A program made the translations under genes and the position numbers. From Clostridiales bacterium (GTDB lineage: Bacteria; Bacillota; Clostridia; Oscillospirales; QAMX01), in contig JAAZBA010000046.1 in NCBI GenBank assembly GCA_012514045.1, positions 1 to 10,032 on the forward strand: a DNA stretch of 10,032 nt. The letters run 5' to 3'. The notes under the pieces are model-generated. The model did no database searches. It had not been told where the DNA came from and was given only the letters and a program-made list of their open reading frames with translations. This document shows positions 1 to 5,861 of this stretch, piece by piece (within the stretch, counting starts at the first letter, position 1; each line of letters begins with the position of its first letter).

Positions 1-471
1 GGACATGGAGCCGTCTATAACGCTCTGAGCGTAGCGGATGCCCTCAGGTATGGAATCCCTGGTGTTGATAAGGGCGGCCACAAGCTCCGTGGGGTTTACT
101 CCTCCTCCGCTCATTTCAAGGAAATGGACCGTGCCACGCCTGAATGAGGACTCCACAAGGCTTTCGATATTGTTTATCCTTCCTACGGTGGTGATGGCGA
201 AGTTGCCCAGGTGGGAGCGCACCATAAGGGGCTGGGGCTCGTTGTCGGATATACAGCCGATGCCCAGATTCCCCTTCATGGAGTTCATATCGTCTTCGAA
301 TTTCGTGCGGAATGGCGCGTTTTCTATGTTGTGAATCGCCCGGTCAAAGCCGTCATCGCCGTAAAGCGCAAGACCGGCGCGTTTTGTGCCTAGATGTGAA
401 TGGTAGTCGGTACCAAAAAACAGGTCAAACATGCAGTCGCTTTTTGACACGACGCCGAATAAACCGCCCAT
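1..471 (-). CDS. PurF-like amidophosphoribosyltransferase homologue, N-terminal part, lacking the catalytic cysteine (partial)
   Basis: An open frame of 157 codons starts at the ATG at 471-469 and runs off the window at position 1. The N-terminus reads MGGLFGVVSKSDCMFDLFFG and continues with a YHSHLG segment (residues 23-28), an IENAPFRTKF stretch (49-58), and EPQPL followed by RSHLGNFAITTVGRINN (85-101). This follows the order of the class II glutamine amidotransferase domain of PurF. Known for the family: true PurF exposes Cys2 (or a processed N-terminal Cys) as nucleophile, has an RYST-like segment, and an NGNL loop forming the oxyanion hole. Here residue 2 is Gly, the RYST position reads CISD (73-76), and NGNL reads VGRI (96-99). 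The fold seems kept but glutaminase activity is unlikely. The phosphoribosyltransferase half would lie outside the window. From memory, similar MGG-starting PurF paralogues are widespread in Clostridia and usually annotated purF; the true role is not known to me. A GGAG ribosome site (487-484) precedes the start by 12 bases. Confidence 0.8.
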   Translation of the reverse strand, partial: MGGLFGVVSKSDCMFDLFFGTDYHSHLGTKRAGLALYGDDGFDRAIHNIENAPFRTKFEDDMNSMKGNLGIGCISDNEPQPLMVRSHLGNFAITTVGRINNIESLVESSFRRGTVHFLEMSGGGVNPTELVAALINTRDSIPEGIRYAQSVIDGSMS

Positions 472-510
472 AGTGAATTATTTCTCCTTTTTGTCGGGTT
501 TCGTAAAGCT

Positions 511-539
511 ATTATACCACATGTCCCGGAGCTTTTCCA
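511..539 (-). promoter_or_regulatory. Sigma-A-type promoter of the PurF-like gene (extended -10)
   Basis: On the minus strand a perfect TATAAT (516-511) is preceded by TGG, giving an extended -10 of the form TGnTATAAT. A TGGAAA -35 (539-534, four of six matches to TTGACA) lies exactly 17 bases upstream. The predicted transcription start is near 504, leaving a leader of about 33 bases that contains the ribosome site. Confidence 0.8.
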
Positions 540-546
540 TATTCTT

Positions 547-552
547 TAGAAT
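547..552 (+). promoter_or_regulatory. Weak candidate -10 for nadE
   Basis: TAGAAT matches five of six bases of the sigma-A -10 and lies in the AT-rich stretch before nadE. There is no recognisable -35 at 16-18 bases, and the implied start of transcription would leave a leader of about 20 bases. It is listed because no better plus-strand promoter is visible in the 107-base divergent region. Confidence 0.25.
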
Positions 553-578
553 TAAACTTGTGTTTTGAGGTGAAATAT

Positions 579-2447
579 ATGCGTCACGGATTTATCAAGG
601 TCTCCGCCTGTACTCCCTCCCTTCGTCTGGCGGACTGCGCCTACAATGGGGAAAGAATAATCGAGCTGATGGCTGAGGCAAGGGAGAGAGGCTCGAATAT
701 AGCCGTATTTCCTGAGCTATGTATAACCGGCAGCACCTGCGGCGATCTTTTTGCCCAGAAAGCGCTGACGGACGAGGCGCTGAAGTGCCTTAAAAGGATC
801 ACCGAGGCTACAGAAGGCTCCGATATGCTCATCTTTGTGGGGCTTCCCCTGAGGTACGGGGGAAGGCTTCTCAGTGTTGCCGCCGCGGTACAGTCCGGGG
901 AGATCAGGGCGATTATCCCGAAAAGCTCCTCCGACTACCCCCTTGAGGGCTGCGATATTGACCTTGACTGCTTCTCCGGGGAGGGGATATCCGCTGTTCT
1001 GGGACGTGAAATCATTCTCATCTGCGGCAGTCTTCCCTCCCTGAGAGTGGGCTGTCTTATGGGCGAGGAAATCGCCTCCCCTGACTCACCGGATACAGAG
1101 CTTGCCATGTCAGGAACAACGGTTATTGTTTGCATGGGCTCCGAGCCGGAGCTTGACGTGTCAAAGGAGAAACGGCTTGAGCACATGAAAGCCAGGTCAA
1201 GGCAGCTTCGCTGCGCCTTTGTCTATGCCGGAGCGGACATGGGAGAGTCCTCCACCGATTTTGTGTACTCCGGGCATAAAATCATTTGCGAAAACGGCGA
1301 GATACTGGCTGAGTCTGAGCTTTTCGGCGAGGATAGAATAACAACTACGGAGATCGATACGGATTACCTTGAATTTTTGCGGATAAGACGCGCCGAATTT
1401 GCCCCGAAGGGGAGAGATTTTGAGGAAATTACCTTTAAAACGGCGCTGACGGAGACGAAGCTCACCCGCTATATTCCGAAAACACCTTTCATCCCAGAAG
1501 ACGAAAATGAAATGAAACTCCGCTGCGGCAGGATAATTGAGCTTCAGGCAAGGGGGCTAAAGCGCAGGCTTGAGCATATTAACGCGAAATGCGCCGTTAT
1601 CGGCGTGTCCGGGGGGCTTGACTCCACCCTGGCGCTGCTGGTGGCGGTAAAGGCGGCGAATCTCATGGGGAAGGACGAAAAATACGTCACAGCGGTGACA
1701 ATGCCCTGCTTCGGCACCTCAAAGCGGACGAAAAACAACGCGTTGAGATTGTGCGAGCTCCTGGGAACAACGCTTTACACCGTGGACATAAGCGAAGCGG
1801 TGAAGGTTCACTTAAGGGATATAGGCCTTGACACAGACGACCGCTCTGTGACCTTTGAAAACGCCCAGGCCAGGGAGCGGACACAGGTACTGATGGATAT
1901 GTCGAACCGTCTCGGCGGCATTGTGGTGGGCACAGGGGATTTAAGCGAGCTTGCGCTGGGATTTACCACCTACAACGGAGACCATATGTCCATGTACGGC
2001 GTAAACAGCACGGTGCCGAAGACGCTTATGAGAAAAATTGTCCTCTGTGAGGCGGACAGGCTCGGGGGAGAGCTTGCCGATGTGCTCAGGGACATAGTAA
2101 ACACCCCGGTGAGCCCGGAGCTGCTGCCGGGCAGGGACGGGGAGATAGCGCAGAAGACGGAGAGCATCGTAGGTCCATATGAACTGGTGGATTTCATCCT
2201 GTATTACGGGATCGGCTGCGGATATCCTCCGGAAAAGGTGAAGAGAGCGGCGAAATACGCTTTCGAAGATGAGCTCTCAGATGAGGAGATCGAAAAACGC
2301 TGCGAAGATTTCTACCGCCGGTTCTTCAATAATCAGTTCAAACGCTCCTGCCTCCCCGACAGCCCCGCTACGGGAGCAATCTCTCTGTCTCCGAGGAAGG
2401 GTTTTAATATGCCATCAGATGGGTGGAGTACCGTCTGGAGGGGGTAG
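579..2447 (+). CDS. nadE: NAD+ synthetase, two-domain (nitrilase-like plus NadE), with a cysteine-less glutaminase domain
   Basis: The 622-residue protein has the length and order of glutamine-dependent NAD+ synthetase, which amidates deamido-NAD+ using ATP in the cytoplasm. The N-terminal nitrilase-like domain (about 1-300) keeps Glu46 (FPELCITG) and Lys115 (IPKSS). The nucleophile motif, normally like VEICEDLW, reads CLMGEEIA, which puts Gly162 in the Cys position; the loop after Lys115 (usually LPNYxEFYE) is also lost. The synthetase domain (about 320-610) looks intact: SGGLDS pyrophosphate loop (344-349), ENAQARERTQ, GTGDLSELALGFTTYNGDH, NSTVPKT, and the C-terminal FKRSCLPD and MPSDG motifs. 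I infer an ammonia-dependent enzyme, or one fed ammonia by a partner. The ATG at 579 is chosen because GAGGTGA (567-573) precedes it by five bases and MRHGFIKVSA matches the family N-terminus; an upstream in-frame TTG at 558 lacks such a site. The stop is followed at once by repeat element A. Confidence 0.93.
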   Translation: MRHGFIKVSACTPSLRLADCAYNGERIIELMAEARERGSNIAVFPELCITGSTCGDLFAQKALTDEALKCLKRITEATEGSDMLIFVGLPLRYGGRLLSVAAAVQSGEIRAIIPKSSSDYPLEGCDIDLDCFSGEGISAVLGREIILICGSLPSLRVGCLMGEEIASPDSPDTELAMSGTTVIVCMGSEPELDVSKEKRLEHMKARSRQLRCAFVYAGADMGESSTDFVYSGHKIICENGEILAESELFGEDRITTTEIDTDYLEFLRIRRAEFAPKGRDFEEITFKTALTETKLTRYIPKTPFIPEDENEMKLRCGRIIELQARGLKRRLEHINAKCAVIGVSGGLDSTLALLVAVKAANLMGKDEKYVTAVTMPCFGTSKRTKNNALRLCELLGTTLYTVDISEAVKVHLRDIGLDTDDRSVTFENAQARERTQVLMDMSNRLGGIVVGTGDLSELALGFTTYNGDHMSMYGVNSTVPKTLMRKIVLCEADRLGGELADVLRDIVNTPVSPELLPGRDGEIAQKTESIVGPYELVDFILYYGIGCGYPPEKVKRAAKYAFEDELSDEEIEKRCEDFYRRFFNNQFKRSCLPDSPATGAISLSPRKGFNMPSDGWSTVWRG

Positions 2448-2599
2448 AGTTTATCCCCCGATATGCTGCAGAGCAGGTCTAAGAAGATTGCAATATCGGT
2501 AAATGCATCCTCCTCCCTTTAGACAAGGGGGGAAGGAACGAACTCTATCCCCCTTGACTAAAGGGGGAAACCGGCCTAAGGCCGGAGGAGGATTTCGTA
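2446..2599. repeat. Intergenic structured repeat, copy A
   Basis: The left module (2452-2501) is 41/50 identical, by eye, to 9151-9200 of copy C. It begins TATCCCCC, then ATATGCTGCAG and CTAAGAAGA. The right part folds strongly: an outer 10-bp stem ATCCTCCTCC (2507-2516) with 2584-2593; a 15-base arm CTTTAGACAAGGGGG (2517-2531) pairing with 2549-2563 with one mismatch; and a perfect CCGGCC/GGCCGG hairpin (2571-2585). The loop carries GGAACGAA, as do the other copies. It ends at GGATTTCGT, shared with copy C. A further degenerate inverted end, ATCGGGGGGATTATA, is seen at 2633-2647, so the element may extend that far. No protein is encoded. Confidence 0.75.
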
Positions 2600-2757
2600 G
2601 CTCTTGCTTATCTATGTCACGCAAATGCAAACATCGGGGGGATTATACGCAATCAGGGCTTGCAGCAAAACAATTCCCAATTACCGCCTTAAATTTCGGG
2701 TGAAAAGCGTACAAAACGATAAATTTTGGAAATTCGGATATTTTTTGAAAAATTTTC
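2600..2757. other. Non-coding stretch with AT-rich upstream tract
   Basis: No gene is supported here. The first part is repeat-edge sequence. From about 2700 the composition becomes strongly AT-rich with A and T tracts (for example around 2719-2757) directly upstream of a consensus -35, as in UP-element-like sequences that stimulate RNA polymerase. That role is inferred from position and composition only. Confidence 0.4.
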
Positions 2758-2786
2758 TTGACAAATTGCTTTTTAGGGTGTATCAT
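2758..2786 (+). promoter_or_regulatory. Consensus sigma-A promoter for the ylxM-ffh-rpsP-khpA block
   Basis: A perfect TTGACA (2758-2763) is followed after exactly 17 bases by TATCAT (2781-2786, five of six). Transcription would start near 2793. It is the strongest plus-strand promoter in the window and the only obvious one for the downstream housekeeping genes. Confidence 0.88.
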
Positions 2787-2807
2787 GTAAAGGTAATCTG
2801 CTTTACA
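2786..2807 (+). promoter_or_regulatory. Small inverted repeat at the transcription start, next to the ylxM ribosome site
   Basis: TGTAAAG (2786-2792) and CTTTACA (2801-2807) form a perfect 7-bp inverted repeat with an 8-base loop. It overlaps the end of the -10 and ends two bases before the GGAGGAG ribosome site (2809-2815). It could be an operator-like dyad. The left arm probably lies mostly upstream of the RNA start, so an RNA hairpin is less likely. Confidence 0.35.
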
Positions 2808-2817
2808 CGGAGGAGTC

Positions 2818-3192
2818 ATGAAAAAGAAGCTTATTGAAATGAGCGAGCTTTACGATGTCTACCAGGGCATGCTCACCGAAAAACAGCGTGACATCTTCGA
2901 CCACTACTATAATAACGACCTCACCCTCTCGGAAATCGCCGATAACGAGGATATCACCCGTCAGGCGGTTCGTGACGCGGTGCTGAGAAGCGAGGAGATT
3001 CTACGGGATCTGGAGCGCAGGCTTGGATTATGCGAGCATTTCCGCAATCTTTATGAGTCTGTGGAGGCTATCCTTTTGGCTGCATCGGAGATTGAGAGCC
3101 TAAACAGGGAGAATTACTTCGACGCCCGCATATCGAAAGCGGCGGAGACTATAGTGCGTCTCGCTAAAGGTCTTACCGAAGAAAGCAGATAG
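2818..3192 (+). CDS. ylxM: YlxM family helix-turn-helix protein of the signal recognition particle operon
   Basis: This 124-residue protein has the N-terminal SELYDVYQGMLTEKQRDIF segment (9-27) and a sigma-70 region-4-like helix-turn-helix, LTLSEIADNEDITRQAVRDA (35-54), typical of YlxM (UPF0122). YlxM genes lie just upstream of ffh in Firmicutes. In streptococci YlxM has been reported to bind small cytoplasmic RNA and Ffh and to modulate SRP GTPase activity. The tail from about residue 75 is helical and charged. GGAGGAG (2809-2815) sits immediately before the ATG. The gene is the first after the consensus promoter and is followed 26 bases later by ffh, so the two are almost certainly cotranscribed. 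Confidence 0.92.
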   Translation: MKKKLIEMSELYDVYQGMLTEKQRDIFDHYYNNDLTLSEIADNEDITRQAVRDAVLRSEEILRDLERRLGLCEHFRNLYESVEAILLAASEIESLNRENYFDARISKAAETIVRLAKGLTEESR

Positions 3193-3218
3193 ACAAATAG
3201 TTTTGATTGGAGTCAGAA

Positions 3219-4619
3219 ATGGCGTTTGAAAGCTTATCCGATAAGCTGTCCGGCGTATTCAAAAAGCTGAGATCAAAGGGAAGGCTCACGGACAGCGATA
3301 TAAAAGAGGCTATGCGAGAGGTGCGCGTCGCCCTGCTTGAGGCTGATGTAAGCTACAAAGTGGTGCGCCAGTTCATCTCCGACGTAACCGCGAAGGCCAC
3401 GGGCACAAACGTGCTCGAAAGCCTTACACCTGCCCAGCAGGTAATAAAAATAGTAAATGATGAGCTTGTTTCCCTCATGGGAAGCGCGAACGAAAAGCTC
3501 ACCATATCATCAAAGCCCCCCACGGTTGTAATGCTGGTGGGACTTCAGGGCTCGGGTAAAACCACCAACGGCGCGAAGCTTGCCGGCATGTACAAAAAGC
3601 AGCATTCAAAGCGTCCTCTGCTGGTGGCTTGTGACATCTACCGCCCCGCCGCTATTACACAGCTTGAGGTTGTAGGCGCTCAGGTAGGCGTACCTGTCTT
3701 CCAGATGGGCACGATAAATCCTGTCAACGTGGCTAAAGCCGGCGTTGAACACGCCATAAGGCACGGCAACGACATGGTATTCATCGATACCGCCGGCCGT
3801 CTCCACACCGATGAGACGCTTATGGACGAGCTCAAGAACATCAAAGCCGCCGTTAATCCCCATGAGATTCTCCTTGTGGTAGACGCTATGACAGGTCAGG
3901 ACGCGGTAAACACCGCCGAAGCCTTCAATAACACCCTGGGCATCGACGGCGTGCTGATGACAAAGCTTGACAGTGATACCAGAGGCGGCGCCGCCCTCTC
4001 CATCAGAGCGGTCACCGGAAAGCCGATAAAGTTTGTAGGTATGGGAGAAAAGCTCGACGCCATTGAGCTCTTCCATCCGGACAGAATGGCTTACCGTATT
4101 CTGGGCATGGGCGATATGCTCACGCTTATCGAAAAGGCTCAGACCGCCTTCGACGAAAAGAAGGCTGAAGAGCTGGAAAAAAAGATGAAGAGCCAGTCGC
4201 TAAACTTAAATGACTATATCGATCAGCTCAAGCAGATGAGAAAAATGGGCTCCATGCAGGACATTTTGGGCATGATCCCGGGGGTCAAGCCGGGACAGCT
4301 CAAGGATGTGAATGTGGACGAACACCAGTTCGTGCTGATGGAGGCGATCGTAAGCTCCATGACCCCTGAGGAGCGGGAAAAGCCGGAGATAATAAACTTC
4401 AGCAGAAAAAAGAGAATCGCCGCCGGCTGCGGACAAAAGGTTGAGGATGTAAACAGGCTCCTGAAGCAGTTCAACATGCTCCTTCAAATGTCGAAGCAGC
4501 TGTCAAGCGGAAAGCTAACCGCGGACGGGCTCCCCGCAAAGATGCCCAAGGCAAAGAGTTTCAGCACCATGATGGGGAACAAGAAGGGTAAGGGAAAGGG
4601 CTTCCGCCTCCCCTTCTGA
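3219..4619 (+). CDS. ffh: Signal recognition particle protein Ffh (SRP54)
   Basis: The 466-residue SRP GTPase binds signal sequences of nascent membrane and secreted proteins together with 4.5S/scRNA, and docks to FtsY. The N domain covers about 1-100 (FESLSDKLSGVFKKL, IKEAMREVRVALLEADV). The G domain has GLQGSGKT (108-115), DIYRPAAITQLE, DTAGRLHTD (from Asp190), TKLD (248-251) and DTRGGAALS. The methionine-rich M domain (about 300-466) includes MGSMQDILGMIPG, RKKRIAAGCG (canonical SRRKRIAxGSG region binding RNA) and DVNRLLKQFN, and ends in a glycine/lysine-rich tail. Residue 252 is Ser where Gly is usual after TKLD. The ATG at 3219 is preferred over an in-frame TTG at 3207 because TGGAG (3208-3212) lies six bases before it and MAFESLSDKL fits the family. 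Confidence 0.97.
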   Translation: MAFESLSDKLSGVFKKLRSKGRLTDSDIKEAMREVRVALLEADVSYKVVRQFISDVTAKATGTNVLESLTPAQQVIKIVNDELVSLMGSANEKLTISSKPPTVVMLVGLQGSGKTTNGAKLAGMYKKQHSKRPLLVACDIYRPAAITQLEVVGAQVGVPVFQMGTINPVNVAKAGVEHAIRHGNDMVFIDTAGRLHTDETLMDELKNIKAAVNPHEILLVVDAMTGQDAVNTAEAFNNTLGIDGVLMTKLDSDTRGGAALSIRAVTGKPIKFVGMGEKLDAIELFHPDRMAYRILGMGDMLTLIEKAQTAFDEKKAEELEKKMKSQSLNLNDYIDQLKQMRKMGSMQDILGMIPGVKPGQLKDVNVDEHQFVLMEAIVSSMTPEEREKPEIINFSRKKRIAAGCGQKVEDVNRLLKQFNMLLQMSKQLSSGKLTADGLPAKMPKAKSFSTMMGNKKGKGKGFRLPF

Positions 4620-4698
4620 TCCCGCAAACAATCGCTTAAAGCGCAGCAATATGCTTTAAAATAAAAATTATTTATAAAATTTTGGAGGAAAAAATCAA
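4620..4698 (+). other. ffh-rpsP spacer, AT-rich, with rpsP ribosome site
   Basis: The spacer is rich in A and T from about 4650 and carries GGAGG (4684-4688), ten bases before the rpsP ATG. No terminator or confident promoter is visible, so rpsP is most likely read through from ffh. A short CGCTTAAAGCG dyad near 4633 is too small to act as a terminator. Confidence 0.5.
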
Positions 4699-4941
4699 AT
4701 GGTTAAAATCAGACTTCGCAGAGTCGGCGCAAAGAAGGCTCCCTTTTACAGAGTAGTCGTGGCGGACTCTCGATATCCCCGTGACGGCCGCTTCATCGAG
4801 GAAATCTGCACATACGACCCCCTTACAGACCCGTCCACAATAAAGATTGACGCCGAGAAGGCTCTTTCCTGGATAAAGAGCGGCGCGCAGCCCACCGACA
4901 CTGTAAAGGTTCTTCTGAAGAAATCCGGCATAATCGAATAA
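4699..4941 (+). CDS. rpsP: 30S ribosomal protein S16
   Basis: This 80-residue protein matches S16 along its whole length: MVKIRLRRVGAKKAPFYRVVVADSR at the start is summarised by the motifs VKIRLRR, KKAPFYR and VVADSR, then RDGRFIEEIG-like (here RFIEEICTYDP), then a C-terminal segment with EKALSWIKSGAQPTDTVK. S16 binds 16S rRNA in the 5' domain and aids 30S assembly. Ile-Cys-Thr-Tyr-Asp-Pro stands where Ile-Gly-Thr/Tyr-Tyr-Asp-Pro is usual. Position between ffh and khpA is the conserved Firmicutes order. Confidence 0.97.
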   Translation: MVKIRLRRVGAKKAPFYRVVVADSRYPRDGRFIEEICTYDPLTDPSTIKIDAEKALSWIKSGAQPTDTVKVLLKKSGIIE

Positions 4942-4972
4942 TTGCCGCTTTCCGAAAACACTAATTCCGAGG

Positions 4973-5011
4973 TAAGGAGGACCCTTTGCTTTTCGCAAAG
5001 TAAAACAACAT
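4973..5011 (+). promoter_or_regulatory. Displaced Shine-Dalgarno with intervening hairpin before khpA
   Basis: TAAGGAGG (4973-4980) is a perfect eight-base complement to the 16S rRNA end but lies 31 bases upstream of the khpA ATG at 5012. In the gap is a perfect 6-bp stem, CTTTGC (4984-4989) with GCAAAG (4995-5000), loop TTTTC. Folding it would reduce the effective spacing to about 14 bases. The same interval contains a TTG mini-ORF at ideal spacing (4986-5003). There is no other ribosome site adjacent to the khpA start. Confidence 0.6.
4986..5003 (+). CDS. Possible five-codon leader mini-ORF before khpA
   Basis: TTG CTT TTC GCA AAG TAA (would be read M-L-F-A-K) starts five bases after the perfect TAAGGAGG and ends eight bases before the khpA ATG. 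The geometry would allow ribosomes to start here, stop, and restart at khpA. No peptide evidence exists; chance occurrence is quite possible because the frame is so short. The alternative is a hairpin-bridged ribosome site for khpA. Confidence 0.3.
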   Translation: MLFAK

Positions 5012-5242
5012 ATGAAAGACCTGCTTATTTATATCGTTTCGTACCTTGTGGACTATCCCGATGCGATAACGGTTGACGAGATAGAGCAAGGAGACGAAAT
5101 CACGCTCGAGCTCCGTGTCGCTAAGGAAGACATGGGCAAGGTCATCGGCCGCCAGGGACGTATCGCAAAGGAGATACGCACCATAATGCGCAGCGCTGCT
5201 AACCGTTACAACAAGCGCGTTTCTGTAGAAATAATTGGATAA
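5012..5242 (+). CDS. khpA: KH-domain RNA-binding protein KhpA (YlqC)
   Basis: The 76-residue protein is a single KH domain with the GxxG loop GRQG (46-49) inside VIGRQGRIAKEIR, followed by RTIMRSAANRYNKRVSVEI. Length and sequence match KhpA, which works with KhpB/Jag in RNA binding and affects cell division and envelope growth in streptococci. It follows rpsP by 70 bases, as is common in Firmicutes. The next genes are not rimM, trmD and rplS, which normally follow. A weak terminator-like hairpin lies directly downstream. Initiation is unusual because the good ribosome site is far upstream. Confidence 0.93.
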   Translation: MKDLLIYIVSYLVDYPDAITVDEIEQGDEITLELRVAKEDMGKVIGRQGRIAKEIRTIMRSAANRYNKRVSVEIIG

Positions 5243-5254
5243 TTAACCTAAAAT

Positions 5255-5279
5255 AGACGGCGTTGCGCTGTCTGTTTTG
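5255..5279 (+). terminator. Weak intrinsic terminator or attenuator after khpA
   Basis: AGACGGC (5255-5261) pairs with GCTGTCT (5267-5273), seven pairs including one G-U, loop GTTGC, followed by GTTTTGC. The short T run makes it weak. It would partly separate the ribosomal block from the HD/DUF362 pair; no clear promoter is seen between the hairpin and the next ribosome site, so some readthrough is likely. Confidence 0.5.
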
Positions 5280-5297
5280 CTATAAGGAGGAAAGATC

Positions 5298-5849
5298 ATG
5301 AACCCTGGAATTACAAGAGAGGCGGCATTGGAGCTGCTGAAGGAATTCAACAAGGAAGAGTTTCATATACAGCATTCCCTCACCCTTGAGGCTGTCATGA
5401 GATATTTTGCAAAGACTTTGGGCTATGGCGAGGACGAGGAGTTCTGGGGCATCGTCGGCCTTCTCCACGATTTGGACTTCGAGATGTACCCCGATGAGCA
5501 CTGCGTAAAGGTACAGGAGATAATGAAGGAGAGAGGTCTTCCCTACGATCTCATACGCGCGGTGGCGAGCCACGGCTTCGGCATTTGCTGCGATATAGAG
5601 CCGGAGCACGAAATGGAAAAAATCCTCTTCGCCTGCGACGAGCTTACGGGACTTATCTGGGCATGCGCCCTTATGCGCCCATCAAAGAGCGTGTCCGATC
5701 TGGAGGTCAAGTCCGTTATGAAAAAGTATAAGACTCCCAAGTTTGCCGCCGGCTGCTCAAGGGATATAATCCAGAAGGGCGCCGACATGCTCGGCTGGAG
5801 TCTTGAAAAACTGATTGAGGAGACGATCCTCGCTATGAGAACAATTTAA
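5298..5849 (+). CDS. HD-domain protein, putative metal-dependent phosphohydrolase
   Basis: This 183-residue soluble protein shows the HD superfamily signature: His26 (HSLTLEAVMRY), His57-Asp58 (LLHDLDFE), His92 (VASHG) and Asp114 (ACDELTGLI). These residues normally bind one or two metal ions for phosphate-ester hydrolysis. The substrate cannot be told from sequence; nucleotides or signalling nucleotides are possible. Similar stand-alone HD proteins of this size are common and mostly uncharacterised in Clostridia. AAGGAGG (5284-5290) precedes the ATG by seven bases. It lies 12 bases upstream of the DUF362 gene and is probably cotranscribed with it. Adjacent Cys97-Cys98 is a mild oddity given the iron-sulfur neighbour. 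Confidence 0.85.
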   Translation: MNPGITREAALELLKEFNKEEFHIQHSLTLEAVMRYFAKTLGYGEDEEFWGIVGLLHDLDFEMYPDEHCVKVQEIMKERGLPYDLIRAVASHGFGICCDIEPEHEMEKILFACDELTGLIWACALMRPSKSVSDLEVKSVMKKYKTPKFAAGCSRDIIQKGADMLGWSLEKLIEETILAMRTI

Positions 5850-5861
5850 AGGAGAAAGCAA

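Noticed and set aside
38..393. Plus-strand frames at 38-334 and 211-393
   Set aside because: They lie opposite the PurF-like gene, whose minus-strand translation matches a known family; the plus frames have no recognisable domain or ribosome site.
558..578. Upstream TTG start for nadE at 558
   Set aside because: It overlaps the GAGGTGA ribosome site that serves the ATG at 579, and the extra seven residues do not fit the family N-terminus.
472..578. Riboswitch or NiaR-type operator upstream of nadE
   Set aside because: The region is only 107 bases, with a divergent promoter on the other strand; I could not recognise a conserved riboswitch fold or a convincing long palindrome.
2503..2837. Small plus-strand frames at 2503-2703 and 2604-2837 in the nadE-ylxM gap
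   Set aside because: They run through repeat A hairpins and across the ylxM promoter; composition and translation look non-coding.
3207..3218. Upstream TTG start for ffh at 3207
   Set aside because: The TGGAG ribosome site overlaps it and is well placed for the ATG at 3219, where the normal Ffh N-terminus begins.
3606..4487. Long minus-strand frames opposite ffh (3606-4076, 4206-4487, 4223-4477)
   Set aside because: Shadows of a strongly conserved gene on the other strand; no family resemblance.
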